Origin: Acrocarpospora pleiomorpha
GTDB lineage: Bacteria > Actinomycetota > Actinomycetes > Streptosporangiales > Streptosporangiaceae
DNA length: 64,000 nucleotides
Direction of reading: 5' to 3'
NCBI RefSeq assembly: GCF_009687885.1
Contig: NZ_BLAF01000021.1
Location: 62,001-126,000 of the forward strand
Shown: positions 45,171-53,595 of the stretch, piece after piece
Layout of the letters: each line of letters opens with the position of its first letter
How positions within the stretch are numbered: position 1 is the first letter of the stretch
Program-made: the position numbers and the translations under genes
The notes under the pieces: model-generated
Databases searched by the model: none
Seen by the model: only the letters and a program-made list of their open reading frames with translations
What the model was told of the DNA's origin: nothing

Positions 45171-46631
45171 TCAGAACGGGTAGCCGGCGATGTCGCCCTG
45201 CATGGTCAGCCACTGGGTGTGGGTGAAGGCGTCGGCGTTGGCGTGGGTGCCGCCGAAGCGGGAGCCGGTGCCGGAGGCGGCGACGCCGCCGAAGGGGGCA
45301 ACGGCTTCGTCGTCGACGGTTTGGTCGTTGATGTGGACGATGCCGGAGGGGATGCGTTCGGCCAGGTCGACGGCCTTCATGACGTCGCGGCTGAGGATGC
45401 CTAGGGATAGGCCGTATTCGCTGTTGCCGGCCAGGGCGGCGGCTTCTTCGGGGGTGGTGAAGGGCATGACGGGGGCGACTGGGCCGAAGACCTCGTTGGC
45501 GTAGGCGGGGCTGTCGGTGGTGACTCCGGTGAGGACGGTGGGGCGGTAGAAGAGGCCTTGGTAGGTGCCGCCGGCGGCTAGGCGGGCACCGTTGTCGACG
45601 CTGGCGGTGACCAGGGCGTGGACCTTGTCGCGCTGGCCGGTGGAGATGAGCGGGCCGAGGGCGACGCGCTCGGTGGCCGGGTCGCCGACCGGGAGGTGGT
45701 CGGCCTTCTCCGCGAGGCGGGCCACGTATTCGTCGGCGATCGAGGCGTGTACGAGGTGGCGGCCGGTGGTCATGCAGATCTGGCCCTGGTGCAGGAAGGA
45801 ACCCCAGGCTCCGGCGGAGGCGGCCAGGTCCAGGTCGGCGTCCTCCAGGACGATCAGTGCCGAGTTGCCGCCCAGTTCCAGGTGGGCGCGCTTGAGCAGG
45901 CGTCCGCAGGCTTCGCCGACCTTGCGGCCGGCGGTGGTGGAGCCGGTGAAGGAGATCACCGGCACGTCCGGGTGGGCGACCAGGGCTTCGCCTGCTTCGG
46001 GTCCGCCGGGCAGGACGTGCAGCAGGCCTGCCGGGAGTCCCGCTTCCTCGAAGATCCGGGCGATGGCGACGCCGCCGCAGACGGCGGTGCGCGGGTCGGG
46101 CTTGAGTACGACGGCGTTGCCGAGCGCGAGCGCGGGGGCGACCGAGCGGGTGCCGAGGATGAGCGGGAAGTTGAACGGGGCGATCACGCCGACCACGCCG
46201 ACCGGGATGCGCCGGGCCAGGCTCATCCGGCGTTTGGCGGTCGGGATGATCTCGCCGATCGGGGCTGAGGCGAGCGCGGCGGCCTCGTAGCACTCCTGCG
46301 AGGCGACATGGGTTTCCACACCCGCTTTGGGCGGGATCGACCCGGCCTCGCGGATGATCCAGTGGTGGATGTCCTCGGCGTGCTGCTCGAACAGGAGACC
46401 CGCCCGACGGAGCACGGCGGCGCGCTCCTCGAAGTTGGTGGCCGCCCACTCCCGCTGCGCGGCCTTGGCCACGGCCACGGCCGCCGCGATGTCCTCGGCG
46501 TCGGCGATGCCGGTCCGGCCGATCTCGTGACCGGTGGCGGGCTCGACGACGGCCGAGTCACCGGCGCGCGATCTCGTCCATCCGCCGCTGAAAACTTGGC
46601 CGGTCCAGATCTTGGGGTCCATGAGCGACAT
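45171..46631 (-). CDS. mdlD: Benzaldehyde dehydrogenase-like aldehyde dehydrogenase
   Basis: 486 aa from ATG 46631 (GGAGG five bases upstream). ALDH motifs: LELGGNSALIV (catalytic Glu), GQICMTTGRH with C286, SFTGSTTAGRKVG for NAD(P), EVFGPVAPVMPF. Close to MdlD/XylC-type enzymes oxidising aromatic aldehydes to acids. It follows a benzoylformate-decarboxylase-like gene, so benzaldehyde to benzoate is the expected reaction. The leader is a duplicated copy of the upstream gene's 3' end. Confidence 0.88.
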   Translation of the reverse strand: MSLMDPKIWTGQVFSGGWTRSRAGDSAVVEPATGHEIGRTGIADAEDIAAAVAVAKAAQREWAATNFEERAAVLRRAGLLFEQHAEDIHHWIIREAGSIPPKAGVETHVASQECYEAAALASAPIGEIIPTAKRRMSLARRIPVGVVGVIAPFNFPLILGTRSVAPALALGNAVVLKPDPRTAVCGGVAIARIFEEAGLPAGLLHVLPGGPEAGEALVAHPDVPVISFTGSTTAGRKVGEACGRLLKRAHLELGGNSALIVLEDADLDLAASAGAWGSFLHQGQICMTTGRHLVHASIADEYVARLAEKADHLPVGDPATERVALGPLISTGQRDKVHALVTASVDNGARLAAGGTYQGLFYRPTVLTGVTTDSPAYANEVFGPVAPVMPFTTPEEAAALAGNSEYGLSLGILSRDVMKAVDLAERIPSGIVHINDQTVDDEAVAPFGGVAASGTGSRFGGTHANADAFTHTQWLTMQGDIAGYPF

Positions 46632-46638
46632 GTGATCC

Positions 46639-46760
46639 TCCACAGGGTCAGGGGTGGAATTCGGTGTCGGAGCCACAGCCACATCGAGCAGCAGGGGTTC
46701 CACAGGTTCAGGGATGGAATTCAGTGTCGGGAATCACGGCTACGTCGAGCAGCAGGGGCT
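46639..46760. repeat. Imperfect ~60-bp tandem duplication at mdlC/mdlD junction
   Basis: Copy A 46639-46698 and copy B 46699-46760 align end to end with roughly 83 percent identity by eye; shared blocks include GGAATTC and TCGAGCAGCAGGGG. Copy B is the coding 3' end of the decarboxylase gene (EEPLLLDVAV...); copy A keeps a translatable version (MEPLLLDVAV...) and forms the leader of the dehydrogenase gene. Confidence 0.85.
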
Positions 46761-48441
46761 CCTCCCGAGAGTGCAGCGTGGGCACGATCTCGTCCAGGGT
46801 GGCGATCAGGTCGTCGTAGCCGCTCACCCGGTGCGCCGGGCAGCCGAAGGACCTGGCGAGAGCGGCCAGGCTGACCTCGTCGAATGCCGGCCAGGGCGCC
46901 TTGCCTCGGCCGCTGCGTTCGGCGAGCCGGTCCATCACGGCATACCTGCCGTTGGCGAGGACGACGAAGAGCGCGCCGACGCGATAGTGGGCGGCGCTCC
47001 ACAGGGCCTGGATGCCGTAAATGGCGGAACCGTCGCCGACGACCGCGACGACCGGCCGGTCGGGGAGCGCCATCCGCAGGCCGACAGCCGCCGGCAGGGC
47101 GAAGCCAAGCCCGCCCATCGCGGCCGACAGAAAGCCGAGCGGACGGCGCGCGGGCAGCAGTCGATGCAGGTCGGGCCGCGACGAAGGCGTCTCTTCGACC
47201 ACGATCGTCTCGGGCGCCAGCCGTTTCGCCAGCTCCCGAAGAACATGCGCGGCTCGCAACGGCACCTGCGGCAAACCACCCGAATCATCCACAGCGCCCG
47301 AGCCACCTGTACCCGACACGCCCGAATCAACCGCACCCAACACGTTTGGGTCCACCACACCCGACATGCCCGAATCGGCCGGGCCTGACACACTTGGGTC
47401 AGCTACGGCAATAAGCACACCCGAAGACATGCCCGAAATTTCGGTGGGTGGTAGCGCAGCTCGTACCAGATCGGTGAGTCGAGCGCAGGCCCGCGCCGGG
47501 TCGGCGAGGAGAGCGACGGCGGCGGGGCTTCGATGGGCCTCGGCGGGGTCGTCGGTGATGACGGCCACCGTTGTGCGAAGTTCGACAAGTGGGCCCGGTT
47601 CGTAGGGGTATTGCCGGAAGACGGGAGCCCCAACCGCGAGCACGACATCATGCGGGGAGAGCGCCGCCCGCAGACGCGTACGATCAGCGGGCAGGATCCC
47701 CGCGAACCGGGGATGATCCTGCGGAAACCCGGCCCGAGCCCCGAACGACTCCTGCCAGACCGGACACTCCAGCAGCTCGGCCAGCCCGACCAGAGCGTCC
47801 CACGCGGCGGGCGAATCGGCCCCGGCCCCGACCACCAGCACCGGCGACGCGGCCCTGGCCAGCAACGCCACGAGCGGAGCGAGGTCCTCGTCGTCCACCT
47901 TGCTCCCCCGCAGCAGCACATCAGGCGCGGCCGGAGCAAGCTCGTCAGCGAGCGCGTCCCAGTCGTCCATCGGCACTATGACCAGTGCGGGACCCCGCCC
48001 GGTCACGGCCTCGTGCCGGGCCCGCGCGATCGCCCCAGGAACGTCCTGCGCCCGCACCGGCTGATTCGTCCAGACCGGATAGTCCCCAGCCAGCCCCTCC
48101 AGCCGCCCGGTCAGGAACGGCTCCAACGCCAGATGCCGCCGATCCTGCTGCCCGACCACGACCACCAGTGGCGCCCGGTTCACCCGCGCGGTCGCCAGCG
48201 CCCCGACCGCGTTCCCCAGGCCGGCCGTCGTGTGCAGCAACACCATCGCCGGAGCCTCATGCGCGATCGCCCAGCCGGTGGCCATCCCGACCACCGACCC
48301 CTCGTGCAGCGCCAGCACGAACCGGAGATCATCCGGCCACCCGCCCAGCAGCGGCACCTCGGTCGACCCCGGATTGGCGAACACCGTGGTCAGCCCGGTC
48401 CGCCGCAGCACCTCGAACGTCGCCTCGCGAACCGTGGTCAT
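46708..48441 (-). CDS. mdlC: Benzoylformate decarboxylase-like ThDP enzyme
   Basis: 577 aa, about 50 longer than P. putida BFDC. Conserved S26 (NPGSTEVP), E47 (ALHEG) and H70 (LLHTTAG), and the ThDP motif GDGSAIYGIQ...LANGRY. The position equivalent to BFDC His281 (VFRYHQYDPG) reads VFRQYPYEPG, so the catalytic histidine is a Tyr (Y278). Residues ~335-385 are a low-complexity insert of repeated Asp/Ser/Gly/Val units. Start overlaps the ATPase stop (ATGA). Expected to decarboxylate an arylglyoxylate to an aldehyde. Confidence 0.85.
   Translation of the reverse strand: MTTVREATFEVLRRTGLTTVFANPGSTEVPLLGGWPDDLRFVLALHEGSVVGMATGWAIAHEAPAMVLLHTTAGLGNAVGALATARVNRAPLVVVVGQQDRRHLALEPFLTGRLEGLAGDYPVWTNQPVRAQDVPGAIARARHEAVTGRGPALVIVPMDDWDALADELAPAAPDVLLRGSKVDDEDLAPLVALLARAASPVLVVGAGADSPAAWDALVGLAELLECPVWQESFGARAGFPQDHPRFAGILPADRTRLRAALSPHDVVLAVGAPVFRQYPYEPGPLVELRTTVAVITDDPAEAHRSPAAVALLADPARACARLTDLVRAALPPTEISGMSSGVLIAVADPSVSGPADSGMSGVVDPNVLGAVDSGVSGTGGSGAVDDSGGLPQVPLRAAHVLRELAKRLAPETIVVEETPSSRPDLHRLLPARRPLGFLSAAMGGLGFALPAAVGLRMALPDRPVVAVVGDGSAIYGIQALWSAAHYRVGALFVVLANGRYAVMDRLAERSGRGKAPWPAFDEVSLAALARSFGCPAHRVSGYDDLIATLDEIVPTLHSREEPLLLDVAVIPDTEFHP
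47312..47407. repeat. 48-bp tandem repeat inside mdlC
   Basis: Two units of 48 bp (47312-47359 and 47360-47407) beginning CCCGACAcGCCCGAATC / CCCGACAtGCCCGAATC, with a partial third (~47418-47440, CACCCGAaga-CATGCCCGAA). They encode the extra linker in the decarboxylase, a minisatellite-like expansion that keeps the reading frame. Confidence 0.75.
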
Positions 48442-49196
48442 CGCGCCCCCTTCGCCCGCTGGATCTGCGCGTACACATGCCCGCGCAGGTCCGCGAACCG
48501 GGGCAGCGCCCGGGTGCTCAGCTGATCCCGCTCGGCCGGTAGGTCGATCTTGAGATCCTCCAGCACCACGGTCGGCGACGCGGACAGCACCACCACCCGC
48601 TGCCCCAGATAGACGGCCTCATCGATGTCATGCGTGACGAACAAGGTGGTCGTGCCCAGCCGCTGCCACAGCGCCAGGATCAGATCCTCCAGCTCGGCCC
48701 TGGTCTGCGCGTCCACGGCCGCGAACGGCTCGTCCATGAGCAGCACCTGCGGCTCGTACGCGATGGCCCGCGCGATCGCCACCCGCTGCTGCATGCCGCC
48801 GGACAGCTGCCACGGATACGCCCCCGGCACATCGTCCAGGCTCACCGCCGCCAGCGCATCGAAGACGAGCCGCTCCCGCCGCTCCCGGGGAACCCGGCGC
48901 TCCTTCAGCGGCAACTCGACGTTCTGCCGCACGGTCATCCACGGAAACAGGCTCCGCCCGTACTCCTGGAAGACGACGGCCATGTTCGGCGGCGGTCCGG
49001 TGACGCGCTCGCCCGCCACGGACACCGTGCCCGCCGTGGCGGGAAGCAGCCCGGCGACGCAGCGCAGCAGCGTGGTCTTGCCGCAGCCGGACGGCCCGAC
49101 CACGCAGACCAGCTCGCCCCGGTCCAGCGAGAACGTGAGCTCCCTGACCGCCTCCCGGCCGCCGTACTCCTTCTTCAGACCGCTGATCTCAAGCAC
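48438..49196 (-). CDS. ABC transporter ATPase (SsuB/TauB type)
   Basis: 252 aa from GTG 49196, overlapping the permease stop by eight bases. Walker A GPSGCGKTT, Q-loop VFQEYGRSLFPW, signature QLSGGMQQR, Walker B VLLMDEPFAAVD, TLFVTHDIDEA. Typical of nitrate/sulfonate/taurine importers. In this operon the cargo is likely an aromatic acid feeding mdlC. Confidence 0.9.
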   Translation of the reverse strand: MLEISGLKKEYGGREAVRELTFSLDRGELVCVVGPSGCGKTTLLRCVAGLLPATAGTVSVAGERVTGPPPNMAVVFQEYGRSLFPWMTVRQNVELPLKERRVPRERRERLVFDALAAVSLDDVPGAYPWQLSGGMQQRVAIARAIAYEPQVLLMDEPFAAVDAQTRAELEDLILALWQRLGTTTLFVTHDIDEAVYLGQRVVVLSASPTVVLEDLKIDLPAERDQLSTRALPRFADLRGHVYAQIQRAKGAR

Positions 49197-49926
49197 GGTT
49201 GCTCCAATGCCAGAACAGGATCCGGCGTTCGAGCCACCGGAAGGCCGTGGACAGCGCGAAGCCCAGCAGGCCGAGCAGGAGGATGCCGCTCCACATCTCG
49301 GCGATCTGGAAGCCCCGCTGGAACAGCACGATCGTGAAACCCAGCCCGCTGCTGCTGGCGAACATCTCACTGATGACCATGAGGATGATGCCGACCGAGA
49401 GGGCCTGCCGGAGCCCGGCCATGATCTGCGGGCTGGCGCCCCGCAGGATCAGGTGGCGGCGGGAGATCCCATACATCCGGCACGTGTCGGCCAGCACCTC
49501 GTCCAGGGCGCGTACGCCCTCGACCGTGTTGAGCAGGATCGGCCACACGCACCCGGAGACGATGACCAGCACCTTCATGCTGTCGTCGATGCCGACCAGC
49601 AGCATGATCAGCGGGACCAGCACGGGCGGCGGGATCGCCCGGAAGAACTCCAGCACCGGCTCCGCCGTGGCCCGCAGCCGCGCGGACAGCCCGATCGGCA
49701 CACCGAGCCCGACCCCGATGACGGTGGCCACCACGTATCCGGCCGCCAGCCGCCCGACGCTCGGCAGCGCGTCGTCGAGCAGGCGCTGCCCGAACCAGGT
49801 GTCGGCGAAGGCCCGGACGACCCGGAGCGGATCCGGCACGTAGAAGTTGTCCGCCACCGCGCTGTACGCCCACCAGGCGAGAACCAGCAGCACGGGCAGC
49901 CCAAGCACCCGCACGATCCCTCTCAT
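49189..49926 (-). CDS. ABC transporter permease 2
   Basis: 245 aa from ATG 49926 (GAGGGGAAC site), overlapping the first permease by four bases. BPD-type permease with six helices and the EAA loop GISRRHLILRGASPQIMAGLRQALSVG. SsuC-like. Confidence 0.88.
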   Translation of the reverse strand: MRGIVRVLGLPVLLVLAWWAYSAVADNFYVPDPLRVVRAFADTWFGQRLLDDALPSVGRLAAGYVVATVIGVGLGVPIGLSARLRATAEPVLEFFRAIPPPVLVPLIMLLVGIDDSMKVLVIVSGCVWPILLNTVEGVRALDEVLADTCRMYGISRRHLILRGASPQIMAGLRQALSVGIILMVISEMFASSSGLGFTIVLFQRGFQIAEMWSGILLLGLLGFALSTAFRWLERRILFWHWSNRA

Positions 49927-50684
49927 GTTCCCCTCACCGACGGATGCCAGGCCAGAACCCGGCGCTCCAGCATCCGTACGCCGGCGTTCACCGCGATCCC
50001 GATCAGGCCGGTCAGCACCACCAGCGCGTACACGGTCGGCACCGCGCCGCCGCTCTGCGCGGTCTGGATCTCCAGCCCGAGCCCGGGACTGCCGATCACC
50101 AGCTCCGCGGTGATCGCCAGGATGAACGCCACCGCCGCCGCCAGCCGCAACCCCGTCATGATGTACGGCAACGCGGTCGGCCACACCAGATGCCGGATGG
50201 CGGACCACCGGCCCAGGCCGTACGCGCGAGCGGTGTCCCTGGCCACGGTGTCCACGTCGGCGACGCCGTACAGGACCTGGATGAGGACCTGCCAGAAGGC
50301 CGCGTAGACGACCAGCAGCAGGGTGGAGCCGAGGGACGCGCCGAACAGCAGGGTGGCCAGCGGGATCAGCGCCACCGAGGGGATCGGCCGCAGGAACTCG
50401 ATGGTCGAGTTGGACGCGGCCCGCAACCCGGGGATCAGGTCGATGACCACGCCCGCCGCGACCGCGGCCACGAACGCGATGGCCAGGCCAAGCGCCCAGC
50501 CGCGCAGGGTCTCGCCCAGCGCGATCCAGAGTTCGGCCGTGCCCAGCAGCCCGCCGAGTTCGGCCAGGATCTCCGAGGCGGGCGGCAGGAACCGGGCGTC
50601 CACCAGGCCGAGCCGGGGCACGGCCTCCAGCACGGCCAGCAGCGCGGCCAGACCGGCCGCGCCATAAGCGATCGCTCGGGTCAC
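49923..50684 (-). CDS. ABC transporter permease 1
   Basis: 253 aa from GTG 50684, overlapping the binding-protein stop (GTGA). Six helices; EAA loop GLGRWSAIRHLVWPTALPYIMTGLRLA. SsuC-like partner of the second permease, forming a heterodimer. Confidence 0.88.
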   Translation of the reverse strand: MTRAIAYGAAGLAALLAVLEAVPRLGLVDARFLPPASEILAELGGLLGTAELWIALGETLRGWALGLAIAFVAAVAAGVVIDLIPGLRAASNSTIEFLRPIPSVALIPLATLLFGASLGSTLLLVVYAAFWQVLIQVLYGVADVDTVARDTARAYGLGRWSAIRHLVWPTALPYIMTGLRLAAAVAFILAITAELVIGSPGLGLEIQTAQSGGAVPTVYALVVLTGLIGIAVNAGVRMLERRVLAWHPSVRGT

Positions 50685-51619
50685 GGCAGGAGCGCCGCGA
50701 TGTCGGCCTTGTTCTTGAGCACGCCGTCGCCGAGGGCCGCGTCCGCGATGGCCTGGACGGAGTCGCGGTTGACCTGCGCGGGCCACTTGGGCAGCGTGAT
50801 CTGGGCGATCACCTCGGGGGCGATCTTCGTGTAGCTCTTGAGGATCTCCCTGGCCTCCTCGGGGTGGGCCTGGGCGTAGTCCAGCGACTCGTTCATCGCG
50901 GCGGTGAAGCGTTTGACCAGGTCGGGGTCGGTGTCACCGCCGGTGAAGTACATGGCCACGGTCAGGTCGGGAGTGGCCTCGGCGTAGTTCCAGGCGACGG
51001 CGCGGGCGCCCTGCGAGATGGCCTGGCTGACGAACGGCTCGACCACCCAGATGGCGTCGACCCGCCCGTTCTGCAGCGCGGCGGGGGCGTCGGGGAAGGC
51101 CAACTCGACGAACTCGATCGTGGCGGGATCGGCGCCGGCCTTGCGGACAGTGGCCCGGATCGTGGTGTCGCCGATGTTCTTGAGCTGGTTCACCGAGACG
51201 GTCTTGCCCGGCAGGTCGGCGGCGGACTGGATCGGGCTGTCGCCCTTGACCAGGACGGCGCTGAAGTCCTTGCCCGTCTCGCCGGTGGAGTTCACTCCGT
51301 TGGCCACGACCTTGAGCGGCAGTCCCTGCTCGCGGGCGGTGAGCAGCGAGGTGGTGTTGGCGAACGCGAACTGGAACTGGCCGCTGACCACGCCGGAGAT
51401 GCTGGCCGCGCCGCCCTGCACGGCGGTGATGGTCAGGTCGATGTTCTGCTTGTCGAAGAAGCCCTTGGCCTTGCCCAGGTGGATGGGCGCGGTGTCCACG
51501 ATCGCGATCACACCAGCGTTGACCTTGTCTTTTCCACCTTCCTGAGCGGCGGGCGCGGGATCGGTGGATCCGCAGGCGCTGACGAGGAGCAGGGCGGCGA
51601 GAAGGAGAGCACGTCCCAT
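50681..51619 (-). CDS. Substrate-binding lipoprotein (SsuA/NMT1-like)
   Basis: 312 aa from ATG 51619 (GGAGTGAA). Lipobox LLVSACGS. NMT1/SsuA-type periplasmic-binding fold: VDTAPIHLGKAKGFFDKQNID, GQFQFAFANTTSLL, VSVNQLKNIGDTTIRA. First gene of the operon that includes mdlC and mdlD; the IclR operators are immediately upstream. Confidence 0.88.
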   Translation of the reverse strand: MGRALLLAALLLVSACGSTDPAPAAQEGGKDKVNAGVIAIVDTAPIHLGKAKGFFDKQNIDLTITAVQGGAASISGVVSGQFQFAFANTTSLLTAREQGLPLKVVANGVNSTGETGKDFSAVLVKGDSPIQSAADLPGKTVSVNQLKNIGDTTIRATVRKAGADPATIEFVELAFPDAPAALQNGRVDAIWVVEPFVSQAISQGARAVAWNYAEATPDLTVAMYFTGGDTDPDLVKRFTAAMNESLDYAQAHPEEAREILKSYTKIAPEVIAQITLPKWPAQVNRDSVQAIADAALGDGVLKNKADIAALLP

Positions 51620-51634
51620 GGGTTCACTCCATGT

Positions 51635-51649
51635 GTTCGTTATACGAAC
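51635..51649. promoter_or_regulatory. IclR-type operator 1
   Basis: GTTCGTTATACGAAC: perfect 6-bp arms. Same GTTC-N7-GAAC frame as operator 2, centres 19 bp apart. Confidence 0.7.
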
Positions 51650-51653
51650 GAGA

Positions 51654-51668
51654 GTTCTCTCAGAGAAC
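51654..51668. promoter_or_regulatory. IclR-type operator 2
   Basis: GTTCTCTCAGAGAAC: perfect 7-bp arms around one base. Lies between the transporter operon and the IclR gene. Confidence 0.7.
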
Positions 51669-51773
51669 GTAGGCTCCAGGGCTGTCACCGTCAACGACAA
51701 GCGCCCTATTTGTACGCATCATGAACACATGTCCGCTAAGGGGCTGAGAGGGAGGCGCTAGAGTTGCGGCATC

Positions 51774-52553
51774 ATGGCTGAGGAGTACGTCCAGTCGCTG
51801 GCACGCGGCCTGGCGGTGATCCGCGCGTTCGACGCGGTCACGCCCGAGCTGACGCTGAGCGACGTCGCCCGCAAGACCGACCTCACCCGCGCCGCGGCGC
51901 GCCGATTCCTGCACACCCTCGTCGACCTGGGCTATGTCCGGACCGACGGCCGGCTGTTCTCGCTCTCCCCGCGCGTGCTCGAACTCGGGTACGCGTACCT
52001 GTCCAGCCTGTCGCTGCCCGAGGTCGCGCTGCCGCACCTGGAACGCCTGGTCGCCGAGGTGCACGAGTCGGCCTCGGTGTCGGTGCTGGACGAGGCCGAC
52101 GTGGTCTACGTGGCGCGGGTGCCGACCACCCGGATCATGCGGGTGACCATCGCGATCGGCACCCGGTTCCCGGCGCACTGCACGTCCATGGGCCGGGTGC
52201 TGCTGGCCGGGCTCTCCCCCGCCGAGCTGGACGCGTTCCTGGCGGACAACCCGCTGGAGCGGCTCACCCCGCGCACGGTCACCTCGCCGGTCGCGCTCCG
52301 GAGCGAGCTGGACCGGGTGCGCGCGCAGGGCTGGGCGATGGTCGACCAGGAGCTGGAGGAGGGCCTGCGCTCGATCGCCGCGCCGATCAGGAACCGGGCC
52401 GGGCGCGCGGTGGCCGCGGTCAACCTGTCCTCGCACGCCAGCCGGACCACGCTGGAGTCGGCCCGCCGTGACCTGCTGCCGCCGCTGCTGGCCACCGCGG
52501 CCAGGATCGAAGCCGACCTGCACGCGGCCGCGAGCCGGGAGGCTACGCCCTGA
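51774..52553 (+). CDS. IclR-family regulator, PcaR/PobR-like
   Basis: 259 aa. HTH at ~25-55 (LTLSDVARKTDLTRAAARRFLHTLVDLGYV), then the IclR effector domain (SVLDEADVVYVAR; GLRSIAAPIRN). LFSLSPRVLELGYAYLSSLSL is typical of the PcaR/PcaU/PobR branch controlling aromatic catabolism. Divergent from the transporter-mdlCD operon with two dyads between; probably an aromatic-acid-responsive regulator of that operon. Confidence 0.9.
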   Translation: MAEEYVQSLARGLAVIRAFDAVTPELTLSDVARKTDLTRAAARRFLHTLVDLGYVRTDGRLFSLSPRVLELGYAYLSSLSLPEVALPHLERLVAEVHESASVSVLDEADVVYVARVPTTRIMRVTIAIGTRFPAHCTSMGRVLLAGLSPAELDAFLADNPLERLTPRTVTSPVALRSELDRVRAQGWAMVDQELEEGLRSIAAPIRNRAGRAVAAVNLSSHASRTTLESARRDLLPPLLATAARIEADLHAAASREATP

Positions 52554-52574
52554 CTGGTGACAACGTCGAGTGTA

Positions 52575-52588
52575 TGACAACGTTGTCA
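52575..52588. promoter_or_regulatory. LacI operator (regulator promoter)
   Basis: TGACAACGTTGTCA, perfect palindrome, identical to 59080-59093. Three bases downstream is TAGGAT (52591-52596), a -10-like box six bases before the GTG of the LacI gene, suggesting a leaderless, autoregulated transcript. Confidence 0.85.
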
Positions 52589-52602
52589 GCTAGGATCGGG
52601 GC

Positions 52603-53595
52603 GTGGGACGTCCGACGATGAACGACGTGGCCGCGGAGGCGGGCGTCGCGCTCAAGACGGTCTCCCGCGTGGTCAACGACGAGCCGGGCGTCAACCCGGC
52701 CACCGCCGACCGGGTCAGAGCCGCCATCGAACGGCTCGGCTACCGCCGCAACGACAGCGCCGCGACCCTGCGCAGCGGCAGGACGGCCAGCATCGGCCTG
52801 ATCATCGAGGACGCCGCCGACCCGTTCTACTCCGGGCTCAGCCGGGCCGTCGAGGATGTCGCGCTCCGGCACGGCTACCTGATGTTCACGGGTTCCTCCA
52901 GCGAGGATCCGGCCAGGGAACGCGAGCTGGTGCTGGCCTTCTGCGCCCGCCGGGTGGACGGCCTGGTGATCGTCCCGGCCGGAAACGACCACGAGTACCT
53001 CACCCCCGAACTGGACGCGGGCATCTCCGCCGTCTTCGCCGACCGCCCGTCCGGTTCCGGCCGCAACCTGGACACCGTGCTGTGCGACAACGCGGGCGGC
53101 GCCCGCTCCGGCGTGGCCCACCTGATCGCGCACGGCCACCGCCGGATCGGCTTCATCGCCGACGCGCCGTCCATCTTCACCGCCACCCAGCGCTGGTACG
53201 GCTACCGCCAGGCCCTCACCCAGGCGGAACTCCCCTACGACCCGGCCCTGATCGCGATGGGCCCACCGGAACCCGCCCGGGTCCTGGCCGACGTGGAACG
53301 CCTGCTCGCCCTGCCCGACCCGCCGACCGCCCTGTTCACCGGCAACGGCAGGACGACCGTGGCCACCCTGCGCGCCCTGGACCGGCCGATCGCGCTGGTC
53401 GGCTTCGACGACTTCGAACTGGCCGACCTGCTGGGCGTCACGGTGGTCGCGCAGAACCCGGCCGGGCTCGGCAAGGCCGCCGCCGACCTGCTGTTCAGCC
53501 GCCTGTCCGGCAACCGGGAGCCCGCCCAGCGGCTGGAACTGCCGACCCAGCTGATCGCGCGCGGCTCCGGGGAAGATGCCCTCCGGCTGTTCTAA
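52603..53595 (+). CDS. LacI-family regulator of sugar importer
   Basis: 330 aa; GTG start, no ribosome site, leaderless promoter likely. HTH TMNDVAAEAGVALKTVSRVVND; binding domain ending PIALVGFDDFELADLLGVTVV. Its own promoter and the sugar ABC operon promoter (59080-59093) share an identical 14-bp operator, so it most likely represses both. The two genes are 5.4 kb apart, separated by an unrelated ArsR/MFS pair. Confidence 0.9.
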   Translation: MGRPTMNDVAAEAGVALKTVSRVVNDEPGVNPATADRVRAAIERLGYRRNDSAATLRSGRTASIGLIIEDAADPFYSGLSRAVEDVALRHGYLMFTGSSSEDPARERELVLAFCARRVDGLVIVPAGNDHEYLTPELDAGISAVFADRPSGSGRNLDTVLCDNAGGARSGVAHLIAHGHRRIGFIADAPSIFTATQRWYGYRQALTQAELPYDPALIAMGPPEPARVLADVERLLALPDPPTALFTGNGRTTVATLRALDRPIALVGFDDFELADLLGVTVVAQNPAGLGKAAADLLFSRLSGNREPAQRLELPTQLIARGSGEDALRLF

